Assembly: GCF_000801105.2 (NCBI RefSeq)
Contig: NC_079517.1
Coordinates: 620,001 to 684,000, forward strand
From: Raphanus sativus
Lineage: Eukaryota; Streptophyta; Magnoliopsida; Brassicales; Brassicaceae
Direction of reading: 5' to 3'
DNA: 64,000 bases
Of the stretch, positions 35,351-46,511 are shown piece by piece. The translations under genes were made by a program, and so were the position numbers. The notes below the pieces were generated by a model. The model was not told where the DNA came from, made no database searches, and was given only the letters and a program-made list of their open reading frames with translations. The number at the start of each line of letters is the position of its first letter. Position 1 is the stretch's first letter.

Positions 35351-35796
35351 AGTACTCACACAAAAGGTAAGAAGAAAGAAGAAGAGATCTCTTGGAGATG
35401 TTTGATTATGAATTGTGTTTTTACGTGTGGGTGGGTGTTGTCTAAATGATAATCATCATCATAATCATTATCATTACATCGTTATGGTGATGATTAGGAT
35501 GTGGATTATGTGTGAATGGAATGATGAAGATTGCATGAAGGTTGATGAAGACAAGCTTGGTTTGTCTTTTGTTATCCCTCGTATGGGCAACTTCGATCCT
35601 TTGGCAAGCTTCGGTTCCCCTCGGAATCAGCAGATTATTACTATCTTACTCTATTAATTGTCTATGTGCTTCGTTAAGTTTGTTTCCGGTTTGGTTTTGT
35701 TTAGCGTTAATTACGCTTTGTGTTGTGTTTGAATGTGTGTGTGGTGTTGTAATCCCATGTGATGTACCACTCAGGTGTGTTCCATTATGTGTGAGG

Positions 35797-35802
35797 AATA
35801 AA
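35797..35802 (+). terminator. Polyadenylation signal of the AT4-type RNA
   Basis: AATAAA inside the conserved block GTGAGGAATAAAAGAATATT, which also occurs near the end of IPS1-type transcripts. Confidence 0.6.
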
Positions 35803-35899
35803 AGAATATTCGGTTTCTTATATCTTTTTTCAACTGAAAGATTTATTTATTAAAAATTAGTGAAACAAGAGCCAAGCTAATTGTTTTAGATTTCTTTTG

Positions 35900-36080
35900 G
35901 TCTTAGGGATTAGTGAAACAAGCTAATTGACAGTAGAGAAAAGGACAAACTATAAGAGCATCATTATTGCTAGGACTTAATTTTAGTCCTTAAGATATTT
36001 TATTATTACTTTGTCCTTAAGAGATTTTGCTAAGGACAATCCTAAAAATATAGATTATTGGTAGGACTTTTTTGTTTCTT
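35900..36080. repeat. MITE-like AT-rich repeat remnant
   Basis: Contains GAGCATCATTATTGCTAGGAC (35957-35977) and repeated TAAGGAC/GTCCTTAAG blocks, plus a second GATTATTGGTAGGAC near 36052. GAGCATNATTATNG is a common start of short inverted-repeat elements in Brassicaceae. I cannot define both ends. Confidence 0.3.
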
Positions 36081-36091
36081 AGTAAACTCAC

Positions 36092-36170
36092 CAAGTGGTT
36101 TCCTGTTAATCTTCTTGAGGCTCACTTCTTCAGCTTCATCCAACACTAGGTTCATGTACTCGTCAAAACC
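36092..36170 (-). pseudogene. Single exon fragment of spliceosomal SmE
   Basis: The minus strand from 36170 translates GFDEYMNLVLDEAEEVSLKK followed by INRKPLG. This is the second Sm-fold block of small nuclear ribonucleoprotein E, which normally reads SIKKxTRKPLG. It is bordered by an AG acceptor (36172-36171) and a GT donor (36091-36090). The start and end exons of SmE are absent. It lies just downstream of the G6PD fragment on the same strand, so the two could be transcribed together. Confidence 0.7.
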
Positions 36171-36444
36171 CTGTAACAAGGAGAAAAATTGAAACAAGGA
36201 ATCAATGAGAATGTCGTGATCTCAAATTTCTCAGAACTAACATAGATATGTGGGAAAAAGGTACAGCTATACAAAATTGAAACAAGAAACATCCAAGGTC
36301 AAGTATGTATAAGATTAAAACCAATGAGGATGATACAATCACAGAAACGTGTTTAGACTAATCGACTATCTAAAGCTTTGAGGTAACTGTTACATGATAA
36401 GAGTATCTAAGTCTTAGAAAACAAAAACAGAGAACTATACTAGC

Positions 36445-37239
36445 CTCTTGTCAATCCTGCAGGTCAGAGTTTTGCTGACCATGTTTCTAAGTTCAACATC
36501 TGTCATCTTACTCCTCGAGTAACCGTATATTGTAAAATGTTATAGACAGCAACAACAACAACAACAATCAAATTGTCAGAACCATTAGGCTTTGTTTGGT
36601 ATGCAAAACACACAGAGAAGCTAACATTCTACCTCGGGAAGACAGTCTTCATAATAAAGTGCGAAAAGAGCAGGGAAGATCTTCTTCTTGGCAAGATCAC
36701 CAGAGGTACCAACGACAGTGATACTAACAGTCGACTGATTCTGACCATCGGATTCTGATCCAACCTTGTCTGCTTCTTGAGACAGAACTGATAACACCTC
36801 CTCTTTCAATCCCTTAAGAGATGACTTACTACTACTACTCTCTGTTGAATCTGAATTGGTAACTATTGCACCTAAGAAAACCAATATAAAATGTCACAGC
36901 AAGTCCTTCCTTCTACCGATATGAACATTTCATTTGATTTAAAAGATACACCTAACGATTACAAGAGAACTGAAAGTTCAAATAGCAGTCAATAAGCATG
37001 TTTTTAACGACTGATCAAATACAATAAAGGAAGAGGAAGAGAATCAAAAACTAACCATCTTGCATAAAGACAGAAGTACGACCAGACTTCCTCTGGAATC
37101 TAACACAGAGCTCATCAGCTTTAAGTCCTTTAGGAGAAGCAGATAGGAACGAGAGTGATCGATGTCTGATACCGTTAACCGGTGAGAAAGCCACAGAATA
37201 ACCGGAAGGATAGGTGAGGGAGGAAGACAGAGACGCCAT
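36445..37239 (-). pseudogene. Truncated plastidic glucose-6-phosphate dehydrogenase
   Basis: Three leading exons of a plastid G6PD, closest to Arabidopsis G6PD2/G6PD3. Exon 1 (37239-37056) encodes the transit peptide and [15 protein letters not shown]. Exon 2 (36871-36633) encodes [19 protein letters not shown] and the NADP-loop block [20 protein letters not shown]. Exon 3 (36539 to about 36445) encodes [19 protein letters not shown] and CRIDKR. The acceptor before exon 3 reads AA where AG is needed, and the expected donor after CRIDKR is lost. The G6P-binding and catalytic residues (the DHYLGKE region) and everything after are missing. The NADP loop has T where [10 protein letters not shown] is usual. 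A functional enzyme is excluded. Confidence 0.8.
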
Positions 37240-39018
37240 CGTCAAACGTACTACTACTATACTACAGAGAGACACAAAGAAGAATTTATGGCTAATTGAG
37301 AATGTTTTTGATTTCTAAAGAAAGAACATAGGTGGAAATAGAGCAATTACCATCATCTTCAGTTGTAGTGGCTGAGAGTGAGGCTGAGCCATTGGAGCTG
37401 CTACCACCAGCGTCTTCTCCAGCTCCGAGAGATACATAGGCGACTAGGAGAGGCAGCGAAACCTAGAAGCAGCACAAGAAGACTTTAAAGAGTTTCCGGA
37501 GAATCGTCGAACTCTTGCGGATGGAGCGTGGAGAGCTTGGGAGGTAGTAGAAGGAGAGAAGCCGACGGCAGAGATGAGAGAGAGATAAAAGATGACAAGC
37601 TCTTTGAAACCGACGCGGCATTAAGGACGACCCAACAAGTTTCTTAATTAAGGTCCGTCCCACTAATTTCTTTTCTTTTTCCATTTATTTTTCGGCCCAA
37701 AACCCATTAGGACCCAACCAAGGACCAGCTATATTTATGGTCTAACTTACCTTTTAGAATATGTTTTGAACTAGGAATTTGTGGAAGTACAAACACGAAA
37801 ATCTTAACAAGAATCCGAAATCACGAGTAACTATAAATAACATCTTCTAGGAAAGTGTCCGGAAGCCGAAGATATCGAGTAACACGTTCATGTGTCTCGT
37901 CCTAAGCTCTAGGCCTTGTGATTGAACATGAAGTGCAGTTTCTGAATCTCTTCAAAATCCACTTAGCTAGACTCGTCTGCGAAGAATCAAGAATGAAACC
38001 ATCAATCACTTCTTTCTTACTGTGTTCTCTCTCTAGAGTCGGACTACATGACATAGTCTGACAACAATTCAGGCACTTTTGTTTCTTATTCTTCGTAGCC
38101 TAAGAACCAAGAGCCACTTTGACCCGTATCTGTATGCTTTCTTATGTCTGACTCATCGACACAATACAATTATCAAGTATATGATATGTGATCAACCTAA
38201 ATCTTCTTGTGAGATGGAAATCACCCTCCAGAAGAAGGATGAGATTGGTTTACTTGGGTTTCACGTGAAAGTCTTACCACGCCTTCTTTTTTTTGTGAAA
38301 CTGCATTCATTAAAGATCAAACTAGTAACATTACAGTCTTACCACGCCTTCTATTAAATCATGAAGATAAAGAGAGAGACAGAAAACACGTATTAGGGTT
38401 CTTCCTCAAAAGCTACAGTCAATCTCCAAAAAGATCAAGAATGAAGCCATCAATTATCAATCACTTCTTTCTTACAGTTGTTTCATCTTCCTTTGTTTTA
38501 TTTTTCCTTTTGCTTTTAAGGCATTCACCTTAGTCTTCTGTAGGGCTTCATAGTGAGATTAGGCTTTAGCAATTCCGTGGGCTGTAACAAAGCCACAAAC
38601 CTATAACAATTAAATGGCCCAATATGCTCATTACTAAGAATATATGTTGCTTATTATTAACAACAAGGTTAACACTCAGAAAGTATTATTAACAACAAGG
38701 TTAACACTCAGAAAGTATATGAAATATGGAACGATTTATAACATTGTCTGTGACAAGAAGCTCTGTTTCTTCAAACTATTTAGGGGGATCACAATGGCTG
38801 TGAATGCTCTACACATCTTTAATTATCTATACAACCATAAAATCAATAAAATCAAAGCAATAAAAAAAAATCTAAAACCGCAGCCCAAAATTTTTAAAAA
38901 GAAATATATTGGCTTAAGAATACAACTTTATGTTTACTTCTTTTAAAACTTTGAGATAATTCCACAACAATTAAATTTAAATTTAAAGATAAAGATACAA
39001 AATCTACAACTAAATTTT
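37240..39018. other. Intergenic region with small repeats
   Basis: 37342-37464 on the minus strand reads as a Ser/Gly-rich stretch (GAGEDAGGSSSNGSASLSAT) next to splice-like borders, possibly a third captured exon of unknown origin. Two sites near 37990 and 38440 share TCAATCACTTCTTTCTTAC, and CTTACCACGCCTTCT occurs twice (38274, 38339). A 32-bp perfect tandem pair lies at 38652-38715. No intact gene is visible. Confidence 0.4.
38652..38715. repeat. 32-bp perfect tandem duplication
   Basis: Units 38652-38683 and 38684-38715 are identical, beginning TATTATTAACAACAAGG. Probably a replication-slippage product. Confidence 0.85.
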
Positions 39019-39488
39019 GGGGAATTTTCAAAAATACCACTTTCAATGTACCATTATTCATCTTTACCACCACTAAAGACACATTTTCAATAATACCTTA
39101 TTTATTAAAATGGTAAAAACTCTTATATTTTTGTTTTTATATGTTTTTCAAAATTCTAATCCCAAATTCTAATTCCTAAACTTCCAATTCTAAACACTGA
39201 ACCCAAAATCTTCAAATCTAAACCCTAAACCCTAAACTATATACCCTAAATTCAATATCCTAAACCCTAAACCCTAAAGTCTAAACTATAAACCCTAAAT
39301 CCTTAACTCTAAACCCTAAATCTTAAACTTTAAACCCTAAACTATATACCTTAAACCCTAAAACATCAAATCTAAACCCTAAATCCTAAACCTTTAAATC
39401 TAGACCCTTCATTAAAAGTAGTGGTAAAAGTGGTTAGTGTAAACATGAAAAGTGGTACTATGAAAATGGTATTTTTGACAATTTCTCC
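39019..39488. mobile_element. Foldback element with telomere-like core
   Basis: Left arm GGGGAATTTTCAAAAATACC (39019-39038) onward. The right arm, read inward from 39488, is GGAGAAATTGTCAAAAATACC. The similarity continues for about 70 bp on each side (TACCACTTTT, TTTACCAC). Between the arms, about 39150-39415, lie many degenerate copies of the plant telomere heptamer family (AAACCCTAAACCCTAAA). It has no coding capacity. Superfamily is undetermined because the flanks are too AT-rich to call a target duplication. Confidence 0.6.
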
Positions 39489-41344
39489 TAAAATTTAAAG
39501 CTAAAAAATTCAAAGCTATAGTCTCTACGGATCAATCATTTATTACATATCGTTTTTCCATAGTTTTCAATATTATGTTAGATTGGCTGGTCTTTTATTT
39601 GGACAGTTCCAAAAGTCATACGTTCATTTATTTTTCTTGATCAGAAATTTCTATGGCATCTATTGTAGGTGTTTTAAGTAAAAAGAGTCAAAAATCTCAT
39701 TTTAGCAATGTCCTTGTATTTGTCGCTGTGAGAGAACGGATCAGATACAGAGAATAAGAACAGTAATGCCATACAGATCAACAATTAGATAAAAACAATA
39801 AGATCGTGAATATTCAACTGGTTAGATTAGTTACTATAAGTCTATGAGAGATGGATGATTAGTTACTACAAGAAATGATTGTTCTATTTCTTTCATTTTT
39901 TTGCCAACTTCTTTTTATTTTTCTAAAAGATTTTATTTTTAAAGCATGAGAAATAAAACTGTACAAGATGGGTCTAGTAGACTAAATCTATAAAATTATT
40001 TGAGAAGTAAATTTTTTTACTTGTCAATTTCTCCATGATTTTAGATAATTTTACTTATTTATCATTATTTATTATTTTCCATAATTTTAGGTAATTTGCT
40101 TATTTGTTACATTTTTAATAATTTTAGTTTTGCTTATTTGCCACTGTTTGTTATTTTCCATCATTTTAGGTAGTTTTCTTATTTATTACGTCTTTAATAA
40201 TTTTAGTTTTGATTATTTGTCACATTCTCCATAATTTAGTTTATTTGTTTTTTCATTTTCTTAATAAATTAAATTGGTAATTTTATTTATTTTTCATATT
40301 TTAAACAATTATAGGTGATAGTTTTAGTTTTTTCGTATTTGTTAAGTTCTCCATGATTTTAGGTTATTTTATTTATTTGTCATGTTTTATTTTTTAAATC
40401 TTATTTATCATATTCCATGATTAAGGATGAGTCATTTTTATTAAATATTTTTTTTGAATTGTTAGTTTTTAAATATTTTAGTGATTATATAATAAAAAAA
40501 ATTATTTACATTCAACTATAATTATTATTAACGAGTATTATAAAATTTTAGCAATAATTTTATAGTTTTTCATCTTATATTTACTTTAATAATTTTAAAA
40601 CGTTTATTTTTCTTAAGAAATATTGCTTTAATTTTTTTGTCAACGAATTATCTTACTAATACAAATATATGCACTTTTGCTATCTTATCAATATAAATAT
40701 AAATATACTATCTAAGTATTATAATCAACAAATAAAAACATACAAATTTACAGATTTTGAACTTTTTGATGAAAGAAGATCTTGGGATTACAATGAATAT
40801 GCACTTTTGCTATCTCATCGTCAACATTTGGCAATTAGAAAAACAAAATTATCAAAATTATGTAATAGTTTTCAAAGGATCTTAAAAAAAAATTCATGTA
40901 AACTCCAACAAACAAATATTAACTATTATAACAAAAAAATAACATATTGTAATACATTATACAATCATACAAACTTAACTACAATATAAACAGCTCTAAT
41001 AATTAGTTTTCAATATTATTAATTTCAATAAATAATGTATGATAAAATATTATAATGTATTAACATTTTACATGCATCAAGCAATTTATATTTTAATTTA
41101 ATATACAAATTCATATTTTTTAAGAATTATGAATATGTGTATTAACATAACTATTACATTTAGAAATACAAGTAACAGAGTAGCTAATAAGGGTATTTAT
41201 AAATAAACATAAATTAAAAAATTAAAAATCATATTTCATATAAGAAAAATATATAAATCAGTTAAATAATTAGTTTAAAACTTATAATAAAATTAAACTA
41301 AATTATTAATACAGAGTCGCGCGTAACGCGAATATAAAATCTAG
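39489..41344. mobile_element. AT-rich Helitron remnant with degenerate minisatellite
   Basis: 40020-40440 repeats TTATTTGTCA and CCATAATTTTAGGTAATTT-like units of about 60 bp. Near the right end, TCGCG-CGTAA-CGCGA (about 41317-41331) and CTAG at 41341-41344 resemble a Helitron 3' end, but the next base is A instead of T. No matching 5' end is found. An Asn/Ile/Lys-rich ORF at 40669-40989 is a product of base composition. Confidence 0.4.
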
Positions 41345-42055
41345 ATATGAAAAATCATATCTAAATTTAAAATGACCAGTCGTGATATGAAAAATCATCA
41401 TCTTAATTTATTATTTTAATATGTGAATATTTCCAAAAAAATAAATTAAATTAAATTAATATTATGTAAAACATAACTAACAATATAATTAATGTTAAAA
41501 TAGATATCTATATCTATAATATATAAAAATTGAAGCTATAAGCCATTGTGAGCGTCCACGTAGGATTTAAAACCTTCAATCGAAATATGACAATTATCAC
41601 TATAATTTCGAAAAGAATTATTTGAAAGTAAATAGAAATCAGGATAAAATATGCTAAATTAAGAAAAGTTAAAATAATAATAAATAAATTAACATAATAT
41701 CTATAATAATTATCTATAATAATATTTAGAATTTAACATAAAATTTTAAAAAAAAATTAATTAATTTTAAAAATCTAATATCTACACAATTTTAACTATA
41801 TAAATTTACAATACATGTTTTTTCAAAGTTTAAGCTATATGGTATGAAAAAATATCCGAGAGAATTCTAACAGAGAATTCTAACCTTACCACAAATTTAA
41901 AATTTATATTATATAAATCTATAGGTTTTTAAGGATGTCCACATATGATTTAAAATCAAAAACTAAAAAATTCACCATTTAAATTTATTATTAGTAAAAT
42001 TGTCAAGACTTCCAGAAAAAAATAATTCAAAATAAAATAAAAACTAATATAAAAT

Positions 42056-42665
42056 AGTGATGGTAATGTTGTGGAGGTGACTGGCAGCTCCAATGGCTGG
42101 GGACACCGAATGGAACTGGAGCTTGACACATCCAAGTCAACCGGGTCAGTATTCATTGGTTCCTGACTCTTTGCTATCATCCTACCTTTAACCGAATGAT
42201 CACTGTCTCTAGCTAGAAGCAATACATTTTCCTCAAACATCAATCTTCTGATGGTAAACACTTTGAAGGACTTAGCATTCAGGTGTCTGCTTATATAGTG
42301 TGTTTACAGGAAACAGAAATGTTGGTCGTGGTTATATCCCTGTTACATGTGAGATAAAACTTCACGGTCAATGGATAACGATTCCTCAAAGAGATTCAGT
42401 TACTAGAGGATATATCAAAACAACATTCTCAAATTTAGACAGATGATCATGTAATGCCTTTAGAGTTACCTTCAATCAAGAGCCTCGCAGATGATAGATA
42501 CCAGCTTAAACATGGAAAGGAGAAGATCATGTTGTCAACTTTCGAATAATCTCATGTATAAGATGTTTTGTTATATTCTTAGAGCTACGAGTATGTACAA
42601 AAGTACAATTTTCAGGTCAATCAATTAAATAAATTTCTAAATCAAGTATGTAGCATGCAAACACA
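42056..42665 (+). pseudogene. Captured 3' fragment of the PTST3-like gene
   Basis: Closely matches 7456-8072: exon 10 (VVEVTGSSNGWGHRMELEL), intron 10 with its GT and AG borders, exon 11 and the 3' flank. The copy keeps the intron, so it arose from genomic DNA, not from mRNA. Exon 11 has lost about nine bases after AAATGTTGGTC and more near ACTTCACGG, and substitutions change FNGW to SNGW. It lacks a start codon and cannot encode the full CBM48 domain. Confidence 0.85.
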
Positions 42666-42792
42666 AATAAAGAAACAAAAATTTTAGCGATAGTAAAAAA
42701 TTCATACTAGATGTCTTTAAACATGATAATAGATAAATAAAAATCCACTATATCAAACATCCAATAAATGTCTTTAACATGATCATCAGCAA

Positions 42793-43150
42793 CTACATTT
42801 TCTTCAACTTCTCAATTGGTTTTTTTCCTTTTTGCATTTTGTGCCAAAGCCAAGCCTCGATGCTGCACTTGCCAAGTATGGAGTCCGAACCCTCAGGCAC
42901 TGCAGCAAACACTTTGTGACCTCTGTCCACCAATCCTGCAAGTTTGGGACGGTTTCGATTTACCAATAGCTGATTCTTTCCATCCATATATGGTGATTTG
43001 GAATTTAAACTAAGCTCTTGAGACTACCAAAGAATTAGTTGGCTTCTTGAGATTGTTTTACTACTGTGAGGATGTTCCAGTCAAGGATAACATGCATGAA
43101 GAGTATAACGAGGCCGGAATCTTCATCAAGTTCATAGAATTTATATGAAA
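42793..43150 (-). pseudogene. Possible unidentified gene fragment
   Basis: Minus-strand 42793-42987 encodes a 64-residue frame with KLAGLVDRGHKVFAAVPEG and SIEAWLWHKMQKG. This recalls the end of NYN-type endonuclease domains of Brassicaceae (RxxxVLLAxP..WLW), but the match is weak. The next 130 bases are open only on the plus strand (YCEDVPVKDNMHEEYNEAG). I cannot name the source. Confidence 0.25.
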
Positions 43151-45317
43151 TAAAATTCCGAGCAAATGAATGAGTTCAGTTAATGCATCACTAAAAGTTG
43201 ATTCTCTTTATTGGTTATCGTGACAAGTTTGGTAGGTTTCAATTTGTGTTTTAAGATTCTAATAAAATTTTCAAGACAAGTGTATATGTATGATGTATAA
43301 GCTTTAACTAATATGATTGATAAAATGATTAATGTAACATAAACATTACAAGATAAGTACATAATAAGCTTCATAATAAATGTATCACAGCGTTTTGATG
43401 AACACTATAACAACCCTAGCTATAATGAATCAAGAGATGAAAGGGTCCAAGGTTTTGATTGATAGAATTTGAGAAGAGATGATGAGAGGGTTTATGTCGG
43501 CTTTTATAGAACGAGATGATTCGAGAAGGCATCTTGTGATGAGTCTGATCATGATGTTTCAACCGAAGAACGGTTATGTTTAGCTTTACATATAAGATTA
43601 TTAGATCATAGTTTGGTTTTAAATTTGTAGTGTTTGTGTCTTCTAAGAAAGTATTATTGTTGTTGAGACAATGAATATAACCAAAAATAACGTGTTGTTT
43701 TGATTAAACCAAAAACCATGACATTCCAAAGTCAACTAAATTGGTTGTAATGATTTTTTAATGCATACAGAACTTCTATTTGTATGTTATCATATAAATT
43801 AGTTGCACGCTTATTAGTGCTATGCACAATGGCCAGGCAAAGACACAAACATTTGATTTGACCATCATCAAATACGTGTTTTATTTCAGTCAGGAAATAG
43901 AATATGAGAGGATATGGTCAGTAATTATAATTTAACCATGTAAGAATGTCGCCATGTTTACATGTATGTAACCATAAGTGAGCGAGATAATACGGATAAA
44001 TCTATTTATTTCGTTTGGTTAAATGGAATTGCAATTTCGGTCTGTATTCATGTACAGCTTTAATTAGAAAAATGTTAAGATTACAAATGATGATGACCAC
44101 ACTAATCTATACTATTAAAACAGAAGGCCCTTTTTTGAAGTGACCTTCTGTTTCAACAATATTTACAAGATTCTGCCACTGACATATTTTTAAGCTATGA
44201 TTTTAATTAAATGTTTTTTATTTATCTATAGAAATAAAAAATTTTGAACAAATATATTGTGAATCAGTTACGATAAGGATTATTCCAAAAACAAAATCAA
44301 TTAACCAAATCTTTTTCAGACTATCCCATCCCTAACGTAACCTACAATCCCTTGAAATATATATACTACCATCTAACCTATTGTGTACCATCACGAAAAT
44401 CTTAATAATATCATATGACTCATGATTCAGCATTTCATTGTTTCAGAATTGACAAACTATTGTATTGTACCAGCATAGAAATAATATGTTCTACTTTATG
44501 CACTATTCCAAATTATTAAATTGTAACATGTATGAACGGAATCGTACTTATATATTTGGAAGCTTCACATTTTTTTATGTATGGTATGAATAGATCATTT
44601 TCTTATGAAAATTTTACATTACAACGTGAGTTTTGTTCATCGTCTGTGATCAACAAGCATGATCATAACTCAATAACCCTTAATTTTCAAAACCCTAAAC
44701 CTCAAATCATTTTTATTAACAATTTCAGTCATCTATTATAAATAAACTAACAACCAACAAATATGTATAACTACCAAAGTCTTTAGTAACAATACGTATT
44801 ACACGACCAAACGTTATATTTGCACATTTTTTTGAAAATAGTTAAAAACAAATTAGAAAGAAGAAATATACGAAAGTTTTAGAATCTTTAATGTGGAATA
44901 TACTCTTTCATAAAATATCCAGCCAATTATTATAGTTGAATATCTTCCACATATCAGTAACAGAAAATTGAAACAATAAAATCGGAAGTTTTATTATTAG
45001 TAGCGATATACTAGATCTAAGAAACAATTTAATCTACAACTTAAATTAGGATTTTTTTTTCACATAATATCCATCCAGCCAATCATTATAGTTCAAAATT
45101 TTTCATGTAACAATAACAGAAAATAGCTCCAATAAAAATGGAAGTTTTATCATTAATACTATAGATATACTAAATCAGAAAATCTAATTTCCGTAAATTA
45201 AATTGGCTTGATTCGCAAGATATGTGGTTATAATAATATATTCAATAACAGAAAATAGAAACTCACGCCTTAACTTTTCTTATATATACGCCTAACCCAG
45301 GTTTTCCAAGTCTTAAA

Positions 45318-45495
45318 ATGGCACGTTCATTTCTTAGAAAATCAAATACAATGTCTTCCAAGCAAATGATCGCTTACCTTGAACAGGTTTAGCCATGGAA
45401 GACAACGTGGTTGATCCAAGTCAAAGTGATACACACCTGGAAACCATCAAACACAGGTTTTGGTGACTTTGGAAATCATATTTACAGACAAGAAG
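45318..45495 (+). pseudogene. Second RPA70-like OB-fold relic inside Helitron
   Basis: From 45393 the frame reads PWKTTWLIQVKVIHTWKPSN, the usual start of RPA70 DNA-binding domain A in plants (LKPFKTxWRIQVKVLHTWK). After a frameshift near 45457 it continues VTLEIIFTDKK. The fragment is short and broken. Its position inside a Helitron parallels the relic at 20782-21024. Confidence 0.6.
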
Positions 45496-46102
45496 ATTAA
45501 TATTATTCATTATTCAAGTAGATTATTGTTTCGTTACTGTATATGTCGAAGACAGATCATAAAAAATTCAACGTTTTTCTTAGCTGATGATCATAAAATG
45601 AAAAATGTTATGTTGTGTCTATCTTTTTCAGGACTTCAAATGTCAAGCTACATGTAGAAAAGAGCTACTTCATGTCTTTGGGGGATGAATGTCGTGCTGG
45701 AAAATGAAAAGCCTCAGAAACAAACCAAAAATGTTATCTGCAAAGAGATTTTTCAAAATCTATGAATATGTTTTTTTTTGTATTGATACTATTTTCACAC
45801 ACCTGTGTTTTCTTTCACACCATATGGGTGTGTGCTCACGCTCAGCATATGAGGAACATGTTCACAGGTCTGAAATCAATTAGATCTGTAATCTTTAATA
45901 TTTCACCCAAATAAAATTAGGAACGAGATCTCCTTGCGCATTTACTAAATAACTATATAATTTAATTTTGTCAACGAACATCTAATAATTTAATATATCA
46001 TCATCAATCTCATAGAAAAAAATATTTTGCGATGGAAACTGAATTCCATTAGATACACATATACTGTATATCTTCGATACCCAAATAAAATGTATGTGTT
46101 CT

Positions 46103-46511
46103 AGCTTTGATGCTCAGCTATTTAATAATCAAACTGAATTCACAGTCACTCTCTTAATACGTCAAGGATCAAGGTTCGTTCCATTATATACATGTTCGAT
46201 TTGAGTAGAAAATTTGATGTAAATCTCTATTCAAGATGATGTGCGATGATCTGCAATGTTGGATTAGGATTTTATTAATTAAGACAGTATAAGGAAATCT
46301 TATAGTATATGTCAACTGGAACAATCGAGAAGAGACGAATGTCTTTTCATGTTTTGTGAAATTATGAGCTTTTGAGATCATTCTGAAGAGATGTTTAGTT
46401 TATGGACAACGTTGGGGTATATCTTATTGTATACACCAATTTGGCTGTATCATATTGTATAACCATATAAAATAAAAATTTATTAAATAGCTGAGCATCA
46501 AAAGCTTGGAC
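46103..46511. repeat. Nested foldback element with about 22-bp inverted repeats
   Basis: AGCTTTGATGCTCAGCTATT near 46103 and its near-complement AATAGCTGAGCATCAAAAGC near 46490 face each other about 0.4 kb apart, inside the Helitron. The size and AT-rich core suit a MITE. Confidence 0.5.

Larger units (their letters stand above)
35205..35825 (+). ncRNA. AT4: AT4/IPS1-family phosphate-starvation RNA (miR399 target mimic)
   Basis: A non-coding RNA that sequesters miR399 under low phosphate, sparing PHO2 mRNA. The decoy site is at 35585-35606: GGGCAACTT, a three-base bulge CGA, then TCCTTTGGCA. This pairs with miR399 except for the bulge opposite the cleavage position, the hallmark of target mimicry. 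The following block (AGCTTCGGTTCCCCTCGGAA, 35607-35626) and the 3' end GTGAGGAATAAAAGAATATT are also conserved in Arabidopsis IPS1/AT4. The 5' part has a 19-bp perfect inverted repeat and a tiny ORF encoding MAIP, as in IPS1. Longer ORFs here are not conserved proteins. It sits downstream of EXO70A1, like Arabidopsis At5g03545. Transcript ends are estimated from the signals. Confidence 0.9.
41513..44105 (+). mobile_element. Helitron-like 5' portion carrying captured gene fragments
   Basis: Starts TCTATAATATATAAAAATTG after an A, followed by GTCCACGTAGG, which is shared in modified form by the 20-kb Helitron (GTCCACGTCG). It contains the copied PTST3 3' end (42056-42665) and a further possible gene piece (42793-43150). 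I do not find a hairpin plus CTAG end before 44106, where another Helitron begins, so the 3' end is lost, interrupted, or supplied by the next element. Confidence 0.5.

Noticed and set aside
35255..35853. Small ORFs within the AT4-type transcript
   Set aside because: Not conserved in related IPS1/AT4 RNAs apart from the MAIP mini-ORF; the locus is explained as a regulatory RNA.
39150..39415. True interstitial telomere or chromosome fusion point
   Set aside because: Repeats are degenerate and confined between inverted arms, so a transposon core explains them better.
40669..40989. 106-residue ORF
   Set aside because: Asn/Ile/Lys/Tyr-rich product of AT-rich DNA inside a repeat; no domain or codon bias.
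41317..41344. Third complete Helitron ending at CTAG 41341
   Set aside because: Hairpin is short, the base after CTAG is A and no 5' partner was found; kept only as a remnant.
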